In this document: positions 1-8,278 of the stretch, in pieces
How positions within the stretch are numbered: position 1 is the first letter of the stretch
How the letters are laid out: every line of letters begins with the position of its first letter
Assembly: GCF_026340675.1 (NCBI RefSeq)
Contig: NZ_JAPEOX010000001.1
Location: 4,650,001-4,714,000 of the forward strand
DNA length: 64,000 nt
Reading direction: 5' to 3'
Source of the DNA: Streptomyces sp. NBC_01264
GTDB taxonomy: Bacteria; Actinomycetota; Actinomycetes; Streptomycetales; Streptomycetaceae
Notes under the pieces: generated by a model
Told to the model about the DNA's origin: nothing
Seen by the model: the letters and a program-made list of their open reading frames with translations, nothing else
Databases searched by the model: none
Program-made: the position numbers and the translations under genes

Positions 1-672
1 CTCTTCGTGGCCGGGGATCACCACGACCGTGACGCCGAGCTGCTCCACCATGCCGGCGTCGTCCGTGGCGCCCTCACCGTCGACGGCCGTCTTTTCGTGG
101 GCGAGGCGGAGCGTGGCCAGGTCGAAGCCCTGCGGGGTCTGTACGGCGCGCAGCCGGGCCCGTACGGGGGTGGCGACGACCGGCTCGGGCTCGCCGGGCC
201 GGCCGGGCTCGACCTCCTTGACGGTGTCGGCCAGCGGCAGCGCGGGAACGACGGCGGGTGCGCCGTCGCGGACCGCCTCGACGACGGTGTCGACGGTGTC
301 GACGGGGACCAGGGGGCGGGCCGCGTCGTGGATGAGGACGGCCGTGATGTCGGCCGGGAGCGCGTCCAGGCCGGCGCGTACGGATTCCTGCCGGGTCTCC
401 CCGCCGGGGACGACCAGGATCTCCGTGCGCTCGGGCAGGGCGTGCTCGTCGATCATCCGGCGCACCTCGGCGGTGGCGGCGGCGTCGGGGGGTGCCACGA
501 CGACGACGAGGGCGACCGCGCGGGAGCGCGCCATGGCGCGTACGGCGTGGATGAGCATGGGGGTGCCGCCCAGGGTCCGCAGGGCCTTGGGGGCGCCGGG
601 ACCGAGACGGACCCCGCGGCCGGCGGCCGGGATCACCGCGGCGGTGCGGTGGGGGCGCGATTCGTCAGACAT
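1..672 (-). CDS. ispD: 2-C-methyl-D-erythritol 4-phosphate cytidylyltransferase, C-terminus cut by window edge
   Basis: Third step of the MEP isoprenoid pathway: couples CTP to methylerythritol phosphate in the cytosol. The minus strand from an ATG at 672 reads an N-terminal nucleotide-binding motif AVIPAAGRGVRLG (residues 12-24), a Lys at 29 after it, then GGETRQESVRAGL and HDAARPLVP, the standard IspD signature blocks. The frame is open to base 1, giving 224 codons; IspD proteins are usually about 230-250 residues, so only a short tail is missing. It lies downstream of cdnL in the same orientation, the usual actinobacterial pairing; ispF often follows and would be outside the window. Confidence 0.95.
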   Translation of the reverse strand, partial: MSDESRPHRTAAVIPAAGRGVRLGPGAPKALRTLGGTPMLIHAVRAMARSRAVALVVVVAPPDAAATAEVRRMIDEHALPERTEILVVPGGETRQESVRAGLDALPADITAVLIHDAARPLVPVDTVDTVVEAVRDGAPAVVPALPLADTVKEVEPGRPGEPEPVVATPVRARLRAVQTPQGFDLATLRLAHEKTAVDGEGATDDAGMVEQLGVTVVVIPGHEE

Positions 673-921
673 CAGTAGCTCCGAGCCAGGTTTGTGACTT
701 CGGCCGACATGGGTATGGCCTGAAGGGTGCCGGGTGCGACGCCCTCGCCCCTTCCGTGACGACCGGTCGAGTCGGCTGCCCGGACCCGGCACGCCAGTGG
801 TGTCCAGGCCCCTTGGTGTTCGGGGCATGGACGCAGACATGCCGCAGCGCCCGGCAACAAGTCTCCTTGTCATCGGGCACCGCGGCACAACTGTGTACGA
901 CAAAGCGTACGAATGATCGCG

Positions 922-1404
922 TCAGGACGCGAGCACTTCGTCGAGGAGGGCCTCGGCCTTGTCCTCGTTGGTGTTCTCGGCGAGCGCGAGCTCGCTCACC
1001 AGAATCTGACGCGCCTTCGCGAGCATGCGCTTCTCCCCTGCGGAGAGCCCACGCTCACGCTCACGACGCCACAGGTCACGCACAACTTCGGCGACCTTGA
1101 TGACATCGCCAGAAGCGAGCTTTTCCAGATTTGCCTTGTAGCGCCGGGACCAGTTCGTCGGCTCTTCTGCGTACGGTGCGCGGAGCACCTCGAAGACCCG
1201 GTCAAGCCCGTCCTGGCCGACTACGTCGCGAACGCCTACGAACTCCGCATTGTCCGCAGGGACGCGAACGGTCAGGTCACCCTGGGCGACCTTGAGCACC
1301 AAGTAGGTCTTGTCCACGCCTTTGATCTGGCGAGTTTCGATGGCCTCGATCAGCGCGGCCCCGTGATGGGGATAGACCACGGTGTCGCCAACCTTGAACG
1401 TCAT
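922..1404 (-). CDS. cdnL: CarD/CdnL-family RNA polymerase-binding transcription factor
   Basis: Essential actinobacterial factor that binds the RNA polymerase beta subunit and stabilises open promoter complexes. The 160-residue product has the N-terminal CarD/TRCF RNAP-interacting domain (about 1-60, beginning [14 protein letters not shown]) and an alpha-helical DNA-contacting domain (about 65-160). Trp85 in [10 protein letters not shown] corresponds in position to the Trp that wedges the upstream edge of the transcription bubble in mycobacterial CarD. Length matches the family. ATG start at 1404 lies a short distance after GGAAGGGG. Precedes ispD with a 249-bp gap. Confidence 0.96.
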   Translation of the reverse strand: MTFKVGDTVVYPHHGAALIEAIETRQIKGVDKTYLVLKVAQGDLTVRVPADNAEFVGVRDVVGQDGLDRVFEVLRAPYAEEPTNWSRRYKANLEKLASGDVIKVAEVVRDLWRRERERGLSAGEKRMLAKARQILVSELALAENTNEDKAEALLDEVLAS

Positions 1405-1710
1405 GTGACAGGTACCCCTTCCGTGGCTATCCAGGGTAACACGAGAATCGACCGTTATGAATGGCGTTTTCGCAGGTCAGGGCCCATCTCAGGGCTTGAC
1501 AACAGCGACAGGAACGTGCTGCGGGAGGCCTTCGGGAGGGGGTATTCGCAGGTCGGAGGCGCTGTGCGGACCAGGCGAAACGGCTACGTTACACCTGCCC
1601 GGGACCCCCGACGATGTGACCTACGTCCCGTTTTGACGGTTTCGGAGGCAGGAAACCGAACTACTCCGTTCGACTGGCGGCCACCCGTACGGGTCCGTTC
1701 CGGCCCAATC

Positions 1711-1762
1711 CCGGAATTGATCACCGGGCGGTGTTCGATGAAATCCGGAAATTGATCACCGG
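1711..1762. repeat. Two copies of CCGG-A(1-2)-ATTGATCACCGG
   Basis: Copy 1 spans 1711-1727 and copy 2 spans 1745-1762, 34 bp apart, differing only by one extra A. Each is bounded by CCGG. A third copy (minus strand, 16 bp, one fewer A) lies at 57049-57064 upstream of the PAP2 gene, and a looser match covers the TTG start of the gene at 16871-17464. It could be a regulator site; I do not recognise the regulator. Confidence 0.5.
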
Positions 1763-1768
1763 AGCCCC

Positions 1769-1794
1769 GCCCGCCTTTGCGGGCGGGCCTTTTG
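1769..1794 (+). terminator. Hairpin plus short T tract
   Basis: GCCCGCC (1769-1775) and GGCGGGC (1782-1788) pair around a 6-nt loop and are followed by CTTTTG. It sits in the middle of a divergent intergenic region, so it does not end any annotated gene. It could close a short untranslated RNA or act as an attenuator ahead of the lipoprotein gene. Confidence 0.35.
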
Positions 1795-2016
1795 CGAATG
1801 AAAGATCACCCGGCCCCGGCGGCGCGGTGACGGGAGCGGCGGGTGCGGGCGCGGGACCCCGCTCAGGGCCCGGCCCCACACTGCGGAGGGTCGGGTGCGG
1901 GGGCGGGGTGGCGGCTCGGTAACCTAAGCGCGCTGACACATCCTTAGAGCGGCTTTACTTCGCCGCTCCGAGGCGTCCACCCTTCCGTTCCGTACGTCCA
2001 AGGAGTTGCCTCCCCC

Positions 2017-2685
2017 GTGAGCCGCAGCCTTCGACGCGGCGCCCTCGCCGCCACCGCCGCCGCCTTCTCGCTCGTCTCGCTGGGCGCCTGCGCCGCCGGC
2101 CACGACGCGCCGACTCTCCAGGTCAAGCCGGACAACGCCGCCGTGACCAAGGGCGACATCAAGGTCCAGAACGCTCTGGTGATCACCCAGGAGAAGGACA
2201 AGAAGGGCCCGGCCGCGGTCTCCGCGACGGTGTTCAACACCGGCACCAAGGAGCAGACGCTCGACGCCATCACCCTTCCGGGTGGCAAGGGCACCGTGAC
2301 GCTGAAGCCCGCGGGCAGCGGCGCCAAGGTGGTCATCCCCGCCGGCGGCTCCGTCCTGCTGGGCGGCAAGGGCAACGCCTCCGCCGTGATCGCGGGCGGC
2401 GACTCCGTCATGGACGGCAACGTCCAGAAGATCGTCTTCCAGACGAGCACCACGGGCGACGTCGAGCTGGACGCCTTCGTCGTGCCGGCCACCGGCATGT
2501 ACGAGGCCTACGGCCCGACCGCCGCGGCGGCCGTCCCGGGCGCCACCCCGTCGGGCAGCCCGTCCGGCAGCCCCTCGGGCAGCCCCTCCGGCTCCCCCTC
2601 GGGCTCGCCGTCCGGTTCCCCGTCGGGCTCGCCCGCGGGCAGCCCGTCCGGATCCCCCTCCGGGTCCGCCTCCACCGGTCACTGA
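2017..2685 (+). CDS. Secreted lipoprotein with Ser-Gly-Pro repeat tail
   Basis: A 222-residue predicted lipoprotein from a GTG start preceded by AAGGAG. The N-terminus has an Arg-rich n-region, a hydrophobic stretch and a lipobox LGAC with Cys25 as the lipidation site. The body (about 30-165) is a beta-rich copper-chaperone-like/DUF461-type domain, as in many Streptomyces lipoproteins, though no Met/His copper motif was seen. The C-terminal 50 residues are a low-complexity run of GSPS units encoded by a degenerate tandem repeat (about 2550-2670), probably a wall-spanning spacer. It is followed by a strong terminator shared with phoP. Function unknown. Confidence 0.85.
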   Translation: MSRSLRRGALAATAAAFSLVSLGACAAGHDAPTLQVKPDNAAVTKGDIKVQNALVITQEKDKKGPAAVSATVFNTGTKEQTLDAITLPGGKGTVTLKPAGSGAKVVIPAGGSVLLGGKGNASAVIAGGDSVMDGNVQKIVFQTSTTGDVELDAFVVPATGMYEAYGPTAAAAVPGATPSGSPSGSPSGSPSGSPSGSPSGSPSGSPAGSPSGSPSGSASTGH

Positions 2686-2705
2686 GGCGCGAAGCACCGT
2701 GCTCA

Positions 2706-2752
2706 ACGGGAACGGCCCCCGTCCGCTCGATGCGGACGGGGGCCGTTCCCGT
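2706..2752. terminator. Bidirectional hairpin terminator
   Basis: A perfect 21-bp stem (2706-2726 with 2732-2752) around a 5-nt loop, without a marked T run, as is common in Streptomyces. It lies between the convergent lipoprotein gene and phoP and can serve both. Confidence 0.85.
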
Positions 2753-2778
2753 GTTCCGGGCCGGTCTTGCGGGCCGGT

Positions 2779-3459
2779 TTACGGCTCGAACTTGTAGCCG
2801 AGGCCTCGGACCGTGACCAGGTAGCGCGGGGCGCCCGGGTCGGGCTCGATCTTGGCGCGCAGGCGCTTGACGTGGACGTCGAGGGTCTTGGTGTCGCCGA
2901 CGTAGTCGGCGCCCCAGACCCGGTCGATGAGCTGCATGCGGGTCAGTACGCGGCCCGCGTTGCGCAGCAGCATCTCCAGCAGGTCGAACTCCTTGAGCGG
3001 GAGGTCCACCTTGGCTCCGGCGACGGTGACCACGTGGCGGTCGACGTCCATCCGGACGGGGCCCGCTTCCAGGGCGGCCGGGGTGACCTCTTCCGGCTCG
3101 CCGCGGCGGCGCAGGACCGCGCGGATGCGGGCGACCAGCTCCCGCGAGGAGAAGGGCTTCGTGACGTAGTCGTCGGCTCCTATCTCCAGCCCGACGACCT
3201 TGTCGATCTCGCTGTCCTTGGCGGTCACCATGATCACGGGGACGTTGGAGCGGCCGCGCAGCTGCCGGCAGACCTCCGTGCCGGGCAGGCCGGGGAGCAT
3301 CAGGTCGAGGAGGACGAGGTCGGCGCCGTTGCGCTCGAACTCGTCGAGCCCGTCGGGCCCGGTCGCGGCGATCGCGACCTCGAAGCCCTCCTTGCGGAGC
3401 ATGTAGGACAGGGCGTCGCTGAAGGATTCCTCATCCTCGACGACGAGCACTCGGGTCAC
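2779..3459 (-). CDS. phoP: Phosphate-starvation response regulator PhoP (OmpR family)
   Basis: Response regulator of the two-component system controlling the phosphate regulon. 226 residues from a GTG at 3459: receiver domain (1-about 120) with acidic pocket Glu8/Asp9, phosphoacceptor Asp52 in LLDLMLPG, Thr79 and Lys101 in TKPFS; then a C-terminal winged helix (about 130-226) with FDLLEMLLRNAGRVLTR and the recognition-helix region TKTLDVHVKRLRAKIE. The frame stays open upstream to 3903, but the GTG overlaps the phoR stop (GTGA) and the receiver begins right there. Transcribed with phoR; divergent phoU and the distant pst/ppk genes are the expected targets. Confidence 0.95.
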   Translation of the reverse strand: MTRVLVVEDEESFSDALSYMLRKEGFEVAIAATGPDGLDEFERNGADLVLLDLMLPGLPGTEVCRQLRGRSNVPVIMVTAKDSEIDKVVGLEIGADDYVTKPFSSRELVARIRAVLRRRGEPEEVTPAALEAGPVRMDVDRHVVTVAGAKVDLPLKEFDLLEMLLRNAGRVLTRMQLIDRVWGADYVGDTKTLDVHVKRLRAKIEPDPGAPRYLVTVRGLGYKFEP

Positions 3460-4700
3460 GGAAGGACCTCCGGGGCAGAAATGGCTGGTGCGGTGTGAGG
3501 TTCGAGCTGGGGCTGGGCGGGTGCGGAGGCCGTCGCCGGGGCCGGCGCGGCCGCTTCGGGGAGTCGCAGGGTGAACGTGGACCCCTGGCCCTCCGAGCTC
3601 CATACCGACACCTCCCCGCCGTGCGAAGCCGCTACGTGCTTCACGATCGCAAGGCCCAGGCCGGTTCCTCCCGTGGCGCGGGAGCGGGCCGGGTCCACAC
3701 GGTAGAAGCGTTCGAAGATGCGCTCGCGGTCCTTTTCCGGGATGCCGATGCCCTGGTCGGTCACGGCTATCTCGATCAAGTCTCCACCCGTCGCGGTGAC
3801 CCGGCGCGCGGCGATGCCGACGCGGGTGCGGGCGGGGCTGTAGTTGACGGCGTTCTCGACCAGGTTTCCGAGGGCGGCCGCGAGCTGCCCCCGGTTGCCC
3901 CATACCCGCAGGTCGGCGGTGCCGCCGGCGGCCATGGTGATCTGTTTCGCGGTGGCCGTGTGGCGGCAGCGGTCGATGGCCTCGGCCACGAGCGTGTCCA
4001 CACGGACGGGCTCCGCGTCCTCCAGGGGGTCGTCGTTCTGTACCCGGGAGAGGTCTATGAGTTCTTGTACGAGGTTGATCAGGCGGGTCGCCTCGATCTG
4101 CATGCGGCCGGCGAAGCGGTGTACGGCCTCAGGGTCGTCCGAGGCGTCCATGACCGCCTCGGAGAGCAGGGAGATCGCTCCGACGGGGGTCTTGAGCTCG
4201 TGCGACACGTTCGCGACGAAGTCGCGGCGTACGGCCTCGATGCGGCGGGCCTCGGTGAGGTCCTCCACGAGGAGGAGCACGAGGCGGGAGCCGAGCGGGG
4301 CGACGCGCGCCGAGACGGCGAGCGCCTCGCCGCGGCCGGTGCCGCGCCGGGGCAGGTCGAGCTCGACCTGGCGTATCTCCCCGTCGCGGCGGGTGTCGCG
4401 GGCCATGTGGAGCATGGGCTCCACGGCGAGCTTGCCGCCGCGGACCAGGCCGAGGGCATATGCCGCCGAGCTGGCCTTGACCACCGCGTCCCCCTCGTCG
4501 AGCACGACGGCGGAGGAACGGAGTACGGAGAGGACGGTGTCCACTCCGGGTGGGAGCACCGCGTTGATGTCGGGGCGCATGGAGCTCCGGGTGGGGCGGG
4601 CTTGGTCGCGCTCGCTCCAGCGGAACGCCAGCATCGCGATCACACCGGTGCAAAGACCGGCGATCGCTGCAGCTGCGGCGACCGCCGCGTTCACGTCCAT
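3456..4700 (-). CDS. phoR: Sensor histidine kinase PhoR (SenX3-like)
   Basis: Membrane-bound kinase partner of PhoP. 414 residues: one N-terminal transmembrane segment (about 8-27), a PAS-like region (about 55-150), a HisKA dimerisation domain with phosphoacceptor His167 in VSHELKTP, an N box NLVENAVNYSP, G boxes DQGIGIPEKD and GTGLGLAIVK, and an Ala/Pro-rich tail. With a single TM and almost no external loop it resembles SenX3, where signalling runs through the Pst transporter and PhoU rather than through direct phosphate binding outside. Start ATG is preceded by GGAG. Its stop overlaps the phoP GTG. Confidence 0.95.
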   Translation of the reverse strand: MDVNAAVAAAAAIAGLCTGVIAMLAFRWSERDQARPTRSSMRPDINAVLPPGVDTVLSVLRSSAVVLDEGDAVVKASSAAYALGLVRGGKLAVEPMLHMARDTRRDGEIRQVELDLPRRGTGRGEALAVSARVAPLGSRLVLLLVEDLTEARRIEAVRRDFVANVSHELKTPVGAISLLSEAVMDASDDPEAVHRFAGRMQIEATRLINLVQELIDLSRVQNDDPLEDAEPVRVDTLVAEAIDRCRHTATAKQITMAAGGTADLRVWGNRGQLAAALGNLVENAVNYSPARTRVGIAARRVTATGGDLIEIAVTDQGIGIPEKDRERIFERFYRVDPARSRATGGTGLGLAIVKHVAASHGGEVSVWSSEGQGSTFTLRLPEAAAPAPATASAPAQPQLEPHTAPAISAPEVLP

Positions 4701-4773
4701 GACTCCAGGTTAAGCAGGTGGGGAGACACTTCCACAGCCGTTCGGGTGGCACCTCGAACAGTCGTCGCCCAGA

Positions 4774-4841
4774 GTTCACCCTGACGACCGTGCTGATTCA
4801 CTTGTGATGCCGGAGTCGGTCGCGTTCGGGGTTCACCGTGG
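4774..4841. promoter_or_regulatory. Candidate PHO-box region between phoR and phoU
   Basis: The 222-bp divergent phoR/phoU spacer contains GTTCACCCTGA (4774-4784), ATTCACTTGTG (4796-4806, two 11-nt periods later) and GTTCACCGTGG (4831-4841, out of phase by 2). These resemble the 11-nt PhoP repeat unit with its GTTCA(C/T)C core. The units are less contiguous than those before pstS. PhoP autoregulation at this site is established in other streptomycetes; binding here is inferred. Confidence 0.6.
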
Positions 4842-4922
4842 CAACGTGGGGCCGATGGCCGCACCGGCCCGCCCCGGGCAGCAGTACGGCAGCAGTAGTA
4901 GGTCGAGAGAGGGACACGAGAC

Positions 4923-5600
4923 ATGCGTGACGCGTACCACGAGGAACTGGACTCGATCGGTGAAGGCCTGGTCGAGATGGCCCGGCTGGTCGGCTCCGCC
5001 ATCGGGCGGGCCACGACCTCCATGCTCGACGCCGACCTGAAGCTCGCCGAGAGCGTCATCGCCGCCGACCAGAAGGTCGACGACCTCCAGCACGACCTGG
5101 AGGCCCGTGCCATCGCGCTGCTCGCGCGCCAGCAGCCGGTCGCCACCGACCTGCGCATCGTCGTCACCTCGCTGCGCATGAGCGCCGACCTGGAGCGCTC
5201 CGGCGACCTGGCCCAGCACGTGGCCAAGCTCGCCCGGCTGCGCTTCCCGGACACGGCCGTCCCGCGCGACCTGCACGCGACGATCCTGGAGATGGGACAG
5301 CTCGCGCAGCGGCTGATGGCGAAGGCGGCCGAGGTCATCATCACGAAGGACGTCGACCTGGCGCTCCAGCTGGAGCAGGACGACGACGAGATGGACCAGC
5401 TGCACCGCACGCTGTTCCAGCACCTGATGGACGACCGCTGGAAGCACGGCATCGAGACGGCGGTCGACGTGACCCTGCTGGGCCGCTACTACGAGCGCTT
5501 CGCGGACCACGCGGTGTCGGTCGCCAAGCGCGTCGTCTACCTGGTGACGGGCGAGCACGCGGACGAGCTCCAGGCACCCACGCAGGTCGAGGGCGTCTGA
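4923..5600 (+). CDS. phoU: Phosphate signalling protein PhoU
   Basis: Cytosolic adaptor that links the Pst transporter to PhoR and dampens PhoP activation when phosphate is plentiful. 225 residues, all alpha, made of two three-helix PhoU repeats (about 10-105 and 115-215). Each repeat carries acidic metal-binding clusters (RMSADLERSGDLAQHV and GRYYERFADHAVSV, the family E/DxxxD signatures). ATG follows GAGAGGGACACGAGAC. Divergent from phoR-phoP across a PHO-box-like spacer. Confidence 0.96.
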   Translation: MRDAYHEELDSIGEGLVEMARLVGSAIGRATTSMLDADLKLAESVIAADQKVDDLQHDLEARAIALLARQQPVATDLRIVVTSLRMSADLERSGDLAQHVAKLARLRFPDTAVPRDLHATILEMGQLAQRLMAKAAEVIITKDVDLALQLEQDDDEMDQLHRTLFQHLMDDRWKHGIETAVDVTLLGRYYERFADHAVSVAKRVVYLVTGEHADELQAPTQVEGV

Positions 5601-5748
5601 CCCGGAGGGCCGCCGGGGCCTGATCGGCGGGCGGGGGCCGGATCGGCACCGGGCGCTGGATCAACAACGAGCCCCCAATGCGCCGTTGACGCGGGGGCCC
5701 GGCTGGGCATGAATGAGGGCGAAGGCACAACGCCTACGAGGAGGATCC

Positions 5749-5901
5749 ATGCCCGATTCCCCCGTCCCCATCACCCCGGAGCAGGAAGCGCAGCCCCCGG
5801 AGGGCCTGCGCCTGAGCTTGCCCCTGCTCGCTGCCTGCGGCTGCGGCTCGGGCTGCGGCTGCGGCTGCCAGTCCGGCGCCCCCTGCCAGTGCGGCGGCTG
5901 A
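5749..5901 (+). CDS. Cys/Gly-rich mini-protein (50 residues)
   Basis: A 50-residue ORF with a very good ribosome site (GAGGAGG six bases before ATG 5749). The first 30 residues are ordinary (acidic/Pro, then a short LRLSLPLLAA stretch); the last 20 hold seven cysteines in CGC, GCGCGC and CQC clusters and end in GG. The pattern suggests metal binding or a modified peptide, but no family is recognised and no modification enzyme is adjacent. It has its own terminator directly downstream. An upstream in-frame ATG at 5713 lacks a ribosome site. Confidence 0.7.
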   Translation: MPDSPVPITPEQEAQPPEGLRLSLPLLAACGCGSGCGCGCQSGAPCQCGG

Positions 5902-5924
5902 GGCCGCCCGCCGGCCTTCCGTAC

Positions 5925-5967
5925 GCGAAGGGCCCCGTCCGACACACCGTCGGCCGGGGCCCTTCGC
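5925..5967 (+). terminator. Hairpin terminator after the Cys-rich mini-protein
   Basis: GCGAAGGGCCCCG (5925-5937) pairs exactly with CGGGGCCCTTCGC (5955-5967) around a 17-nt loop. It separates the mini-protein from the following gene, which has its own ribosome site just after the stem. Confidence 0.8.
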
Positions 5968-5994
5968 ACCGCTCCCACCGAGGAGGAGACGTCC

Positions 5995-6321
5995 GTGCGC
6001 ATCGGCGAACCCAGCCAGGAGCAGTTGCGGCGCACCTTCGAGAGCGTCCTGACGAACGTGCTGTCGGGGCGCGGAGTACGCACCGAGACGGGGCTCGACT
6101 CCCCGACGGAGAACGCCCTGTGGGCGATCCGCTACGCCTTCCCCGAAGCCCCGGACGCCCTCGTGGCCGCGGCGTACCGCGCCTTCGCGGGCCAGCTCGA
6201 CGGCAGCAACGCGGCCGCCTGGCAGGCGGAGATGGACCGCAGGATCACCGAACGCGGCTCGCGCCCCTGCCCGCCGGTCCCTCCGGCGGACCGGGGCCCC
6301 CTCCCCCGGCCGGGGCCTTAG
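5995..6321 (+). CDS. Hypothetical small soluble protein
   Basis: 108 residues from a GTG preceded by GAGGAGGAG. The first 90 residues look folded: an amphipathic helix (EEQLRRTFESVLTNVL), a Thr/Gly segment, and a helix-rich part with WAIRYAFPEAPDALVAAAYRAF. The last 20 residues are Pro-rich. No recognised domain, signal peptide or TM segment. Convergent with the next gene. Confidence 0.6.
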   Translation: MRIGEPSQEQLRRTFESVLTNVLSGRGVRTETGLDSPTENALWAIRYAFPEAPDALVAAAYRAFAGQLDGSNAAAWQAEMDRRITERGSRPCPPVPPADRGPLPRPGP

Positions 6322-6342
6322 CGGGCCCGGCCCGGGTCGGTG

Positions 6343-6531
6343 TCACCGCTTCAGCGCCCGGTAGCGCTTGAGGAGCGCGGTGATCTTCGCGTGGTCGGCC
6401 GCGCCGTTGAGCTCGGTGAGGAGGTCGTCCGGGCACAGCTCGCAGTGGTCGCCCCACCAGTGGCGCCCCTTGTCGTCCCAGATCCGGTACCCACCCGGCA
6501 CGCCCCTGGCGACGTAACGCCGCAGGCTCAC
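6343..6531 (-). CDS. Hypothetical 62-residue protein
   Basis: Small basic/aromatic protein from GTG 6531, chosen because GGGAG lies 8 bases upstream; the open frame extends to 6654 but without coding character. The sequence includes GGYRIWDDKGRHWWGDHCELCPDDLLTELNG split over residues 13-43, with one CxxC pair. No known family recalled and no genomic partner evident. Confidence 0.55.
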   Translation of the reverse strand: MSLRRYVARGVPGGYRIWDDKGRHWWGDHCELCPDDLLTELNGAADHAKITALLKRYRALKR

Positions 6532-6678
6532 GCCCGTACTCCCATGTCTCCCCCTGGTGTCCCCCGCCGGTCCGGGTCCCGCGGCACCCGGGATTCTCCC
6601 CGGTTCCCCGTCCCGCGCACGACCGGGATTCCGCCGAAGCACACCCGAAGGCACCCCGGAAGCTCCCGAGCCCGCGGG

Positions 6679-7224
6679 CTACCGCCGCCCGCGGCGTCGC
6701 CCGGTGTACCTCGCGTCCCGGCGAGCGCCGATGGCGGTGGTGGCCGCACCGGAGAGGGCCGTGATCATCGCGGCTGCGGCGACGACCCATTCGTGGTTCC
6801 CTCCCCCGCCCGCGGAGGATGTCACCACCGTCTGCCCGACCCCCGAGGGGGTCTCGGTCACCGTGACCATGACCACGACCGTCGCCGTCACCGTCGGGCT
6901 GCCGGCCTCGGTAGGCGACTCGGTTGGCGACTCGGTTGGCGACTCGGTTGGCGACTCGGTTGGCGGCTCGCTCGCCGGTGGCCGCATGCTGGTCTCCGGC
7001 GGCTCCGATGCCGTGGCCGTTGCCGAAGGGGACACCCCCGGCTCGACCGCGCGCCCGGCCGTGGACGTGGACAGGTGGCCGAAGGTCATCGCGGCGAGAA
7101 CGCAGAAGCCCACGAGCATCAGGACGACACCGACCCAGACGAGCCGGGACCGTCTCGCCGGGCGACGCCCGCGTTCCGGGTCACCCGAGGCGGGGCGGTC
7201 GCGCTCGTCGTCGTCGGCACTCAC
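6679..7224 (-). CDS. Two-TM membrane protein with PTES repeats
   Basis: About 181 residues. A charged N-terminus (DDDERDRPASGDPERGRR) is followed by a TM segment (VWVGVVLMLVGFCVLAAM), an external Ser/Thr/Pro-rich region with five PTES units encoded by 12-bp tandem repeats (about 6912-6966), a Val/Thr-rich stretch, then a second hydrophobic segment (WVVAAAAMITALSGAATTA) and a basic tail. Start uncertain between GTG 7224 and GTG 7242. Function unknown; the repeat looks like a glycosylatable wall spacer. Confidence 0.6.
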   Translation of the reverse strand: MSADDDERDRPASGDPERGRRPARRSRLVWVGVVLMLVGFCVLAAMTFGHLSTSTAGRAVEPGVSPSATATASEPPETSMRPPASEPPTESPTESPTESPTESPTEAGSPTVTATVVVMVTVTETPSGVGQTVVTSSAGGGGNHEWVVAAAAMITALSGAATTAIGARRDARYTGRRRGRR

Positions 7225-7354
7225 CCCTTCAGCCTGCGCCACTCCGAAGGGGACGTGCGCGTCGTGCCACAGTGGGCCCGGAGCTCGGAGCCCGGAGCAG
7301 ACGAATGCCCCCGATCCGCGCCGTGTGCGCAGTTCAGGGGCATGATCGCTTTAC

Positions 7355-8116
7355 CTACTTCTTCTTGCCCTGGTTCTTGACTGCCTCGATGGCGGCCGCG
7401 GCGGCGTCCGGGTCGAGGTAGGTGCCGCCCGGGTTGAGGGGCTTGAAGTCGGCGTCGAGCTCGTAGGAGAGCGGGATGCCGGTCGGGATGTTCAGGCCCG
7501 CGATGTCCTCGTCGGAGATCCCGTCGAGGTGCTTGACCAGCGCGCGCAGGGAGTTGCCGTGCGCGGCGACCAGGACGGTGTGGCCGTCCAGCAGGTCCGG
7601 GACGATCGAGTCGTACCAGTACGGGAGCATGCGGACGACGACGTCCTTGAGGCACTCGGTGCGCGGGCGCAGCTCCGGCGGGATGGAGGCGTAGCGCGGG
7701 TCCCCGGACTGCGAGAACTCCGTACCGTCCTCGAGCGCCGGCGGCGGGGTGTCGTACGAGCGGCGCCACAGCATGAACTGCTCCTCGCCGAACTCGGCGA
7801 GGGTCTGGGCCTTGTCCTTGCCCTGGAGGGCGCCGTAGTGGCGCTCGTTCAGGCGCCAGGAGCGGTGGACCGGGATCCAGTGGCGGTCGGCGGCCTCCAG
7901 CGCGAGCTGGGAGGTGCGGATCGCACGCTTCTGGAGGGACGTGTGAACCACGTCGGGGAGAAGTCCGGCGTCCTTCAGGAGTTCGCCACCGCGGACTGCC
8001 TCCTTCTCGCCCTTCTCGTTGAGATTGACGTCCACCCAGCCGGTGAACAGGTTCTTCGCGTTCCATTCGCTCTCGCCGTGGCGGAGGAGGATCAGCTTGT
8101 ACGGTGCGTCGGCCAT
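7355..8116 (-). CDS. gpmA: 2,3-bisphosphoglycerate-dependent phosphoglycerate mutase
   Basis: Interconverts 3- and 2-phosphoglycerate in glycolysis and gluconeogenesis. 253 residues, the normal length for the dPGM family. Catalytic [12 protein letters not shown] puts the phosphorylated His at 13; the second catalytic His is in [29 protein letters not shown] is the substrate-loop signature. ATG 8116 is chosen over the longer open frame because the conserved fold starts at once. A palindrome lies in the divergent region shared with the MFS gene. Confidence 0.97.
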   Translation of the reverse strand: MADAPYKLILLRHGESEWNAKNLFTGWVDVNLNEKGEKEAVRGGELLKDAGLLPDVVHTSLQKRAIRTSQLALEAADRHWIPVHRSWRLNERHYGALQGKDKAQTLAEFGEEQFMLWRRSYDTPPPALEDGTEFSQSGDPRYASIPPELRPRTECLKDVVVRMLPYWYDSIVPDLLDGHTVLVAAHGNSLRALVKHLDGISDEDIAGLNIPTGIPLSYELDADFKPLNPGGTYLDPDAAAAAIEAVKNQGKKK

Positions 8117-8184
8117 GCGTACGAGCCTAATGGACGCACCCCTGCGCCCGCGCGCGGTGTGTACGGCATGTGGGGACGGTCCCC

Positions 8185-8205
8185 GATTGACGGCAGCCGT
8201 CAATC
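8185..8205. promoter_or_regulatory. Perfect 9-bp inverted repeat, candidate operator
   Basis: GATTGACGG and CCGTCAATC flank a 3-bp centre in the 162-bp divergent spacer between gpmA and the MFS transporter. Length and symmetry fit a dimeric repressor site. No regulator gene is adjacent, so the cognate protein is unknown. Confidence 0.5.
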
Positions 8206-8278
8206 CAGTGGCTCTGGAAGGCCACGATCCGTAGGGTCCGAATGAGCAGAGGGACGCTTACATCTCGGGGGATTCCAT

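Larger units (their letters stand above)
1405..2016. other. 612-bp divergent intergenic region with two copies of a repeated motif
   Basis: Separates cdnL (minus) from the lipoprotein gene (plus), so it must hold both promoters. No convincing ORF was seen. It contains two near-identical elements, CCGGAATTGATCACCGG (1711-1727) and CCGGAAATTGATCACCGG (1745-1762), followed by a small GC hairpin with GCCCGCC/GGCGGGC arms (1769-1788) and a short T tract. The function of the repeated element is unknown; a related copy occurs at 57049-57064. Confidence 0.5.

Noticed and set aside
7..697. Two long plus-strand ORFs at the left edge
   Set aside because: They are antisense shadows of ispD, whose minus-strand frame reads a complete family signature.
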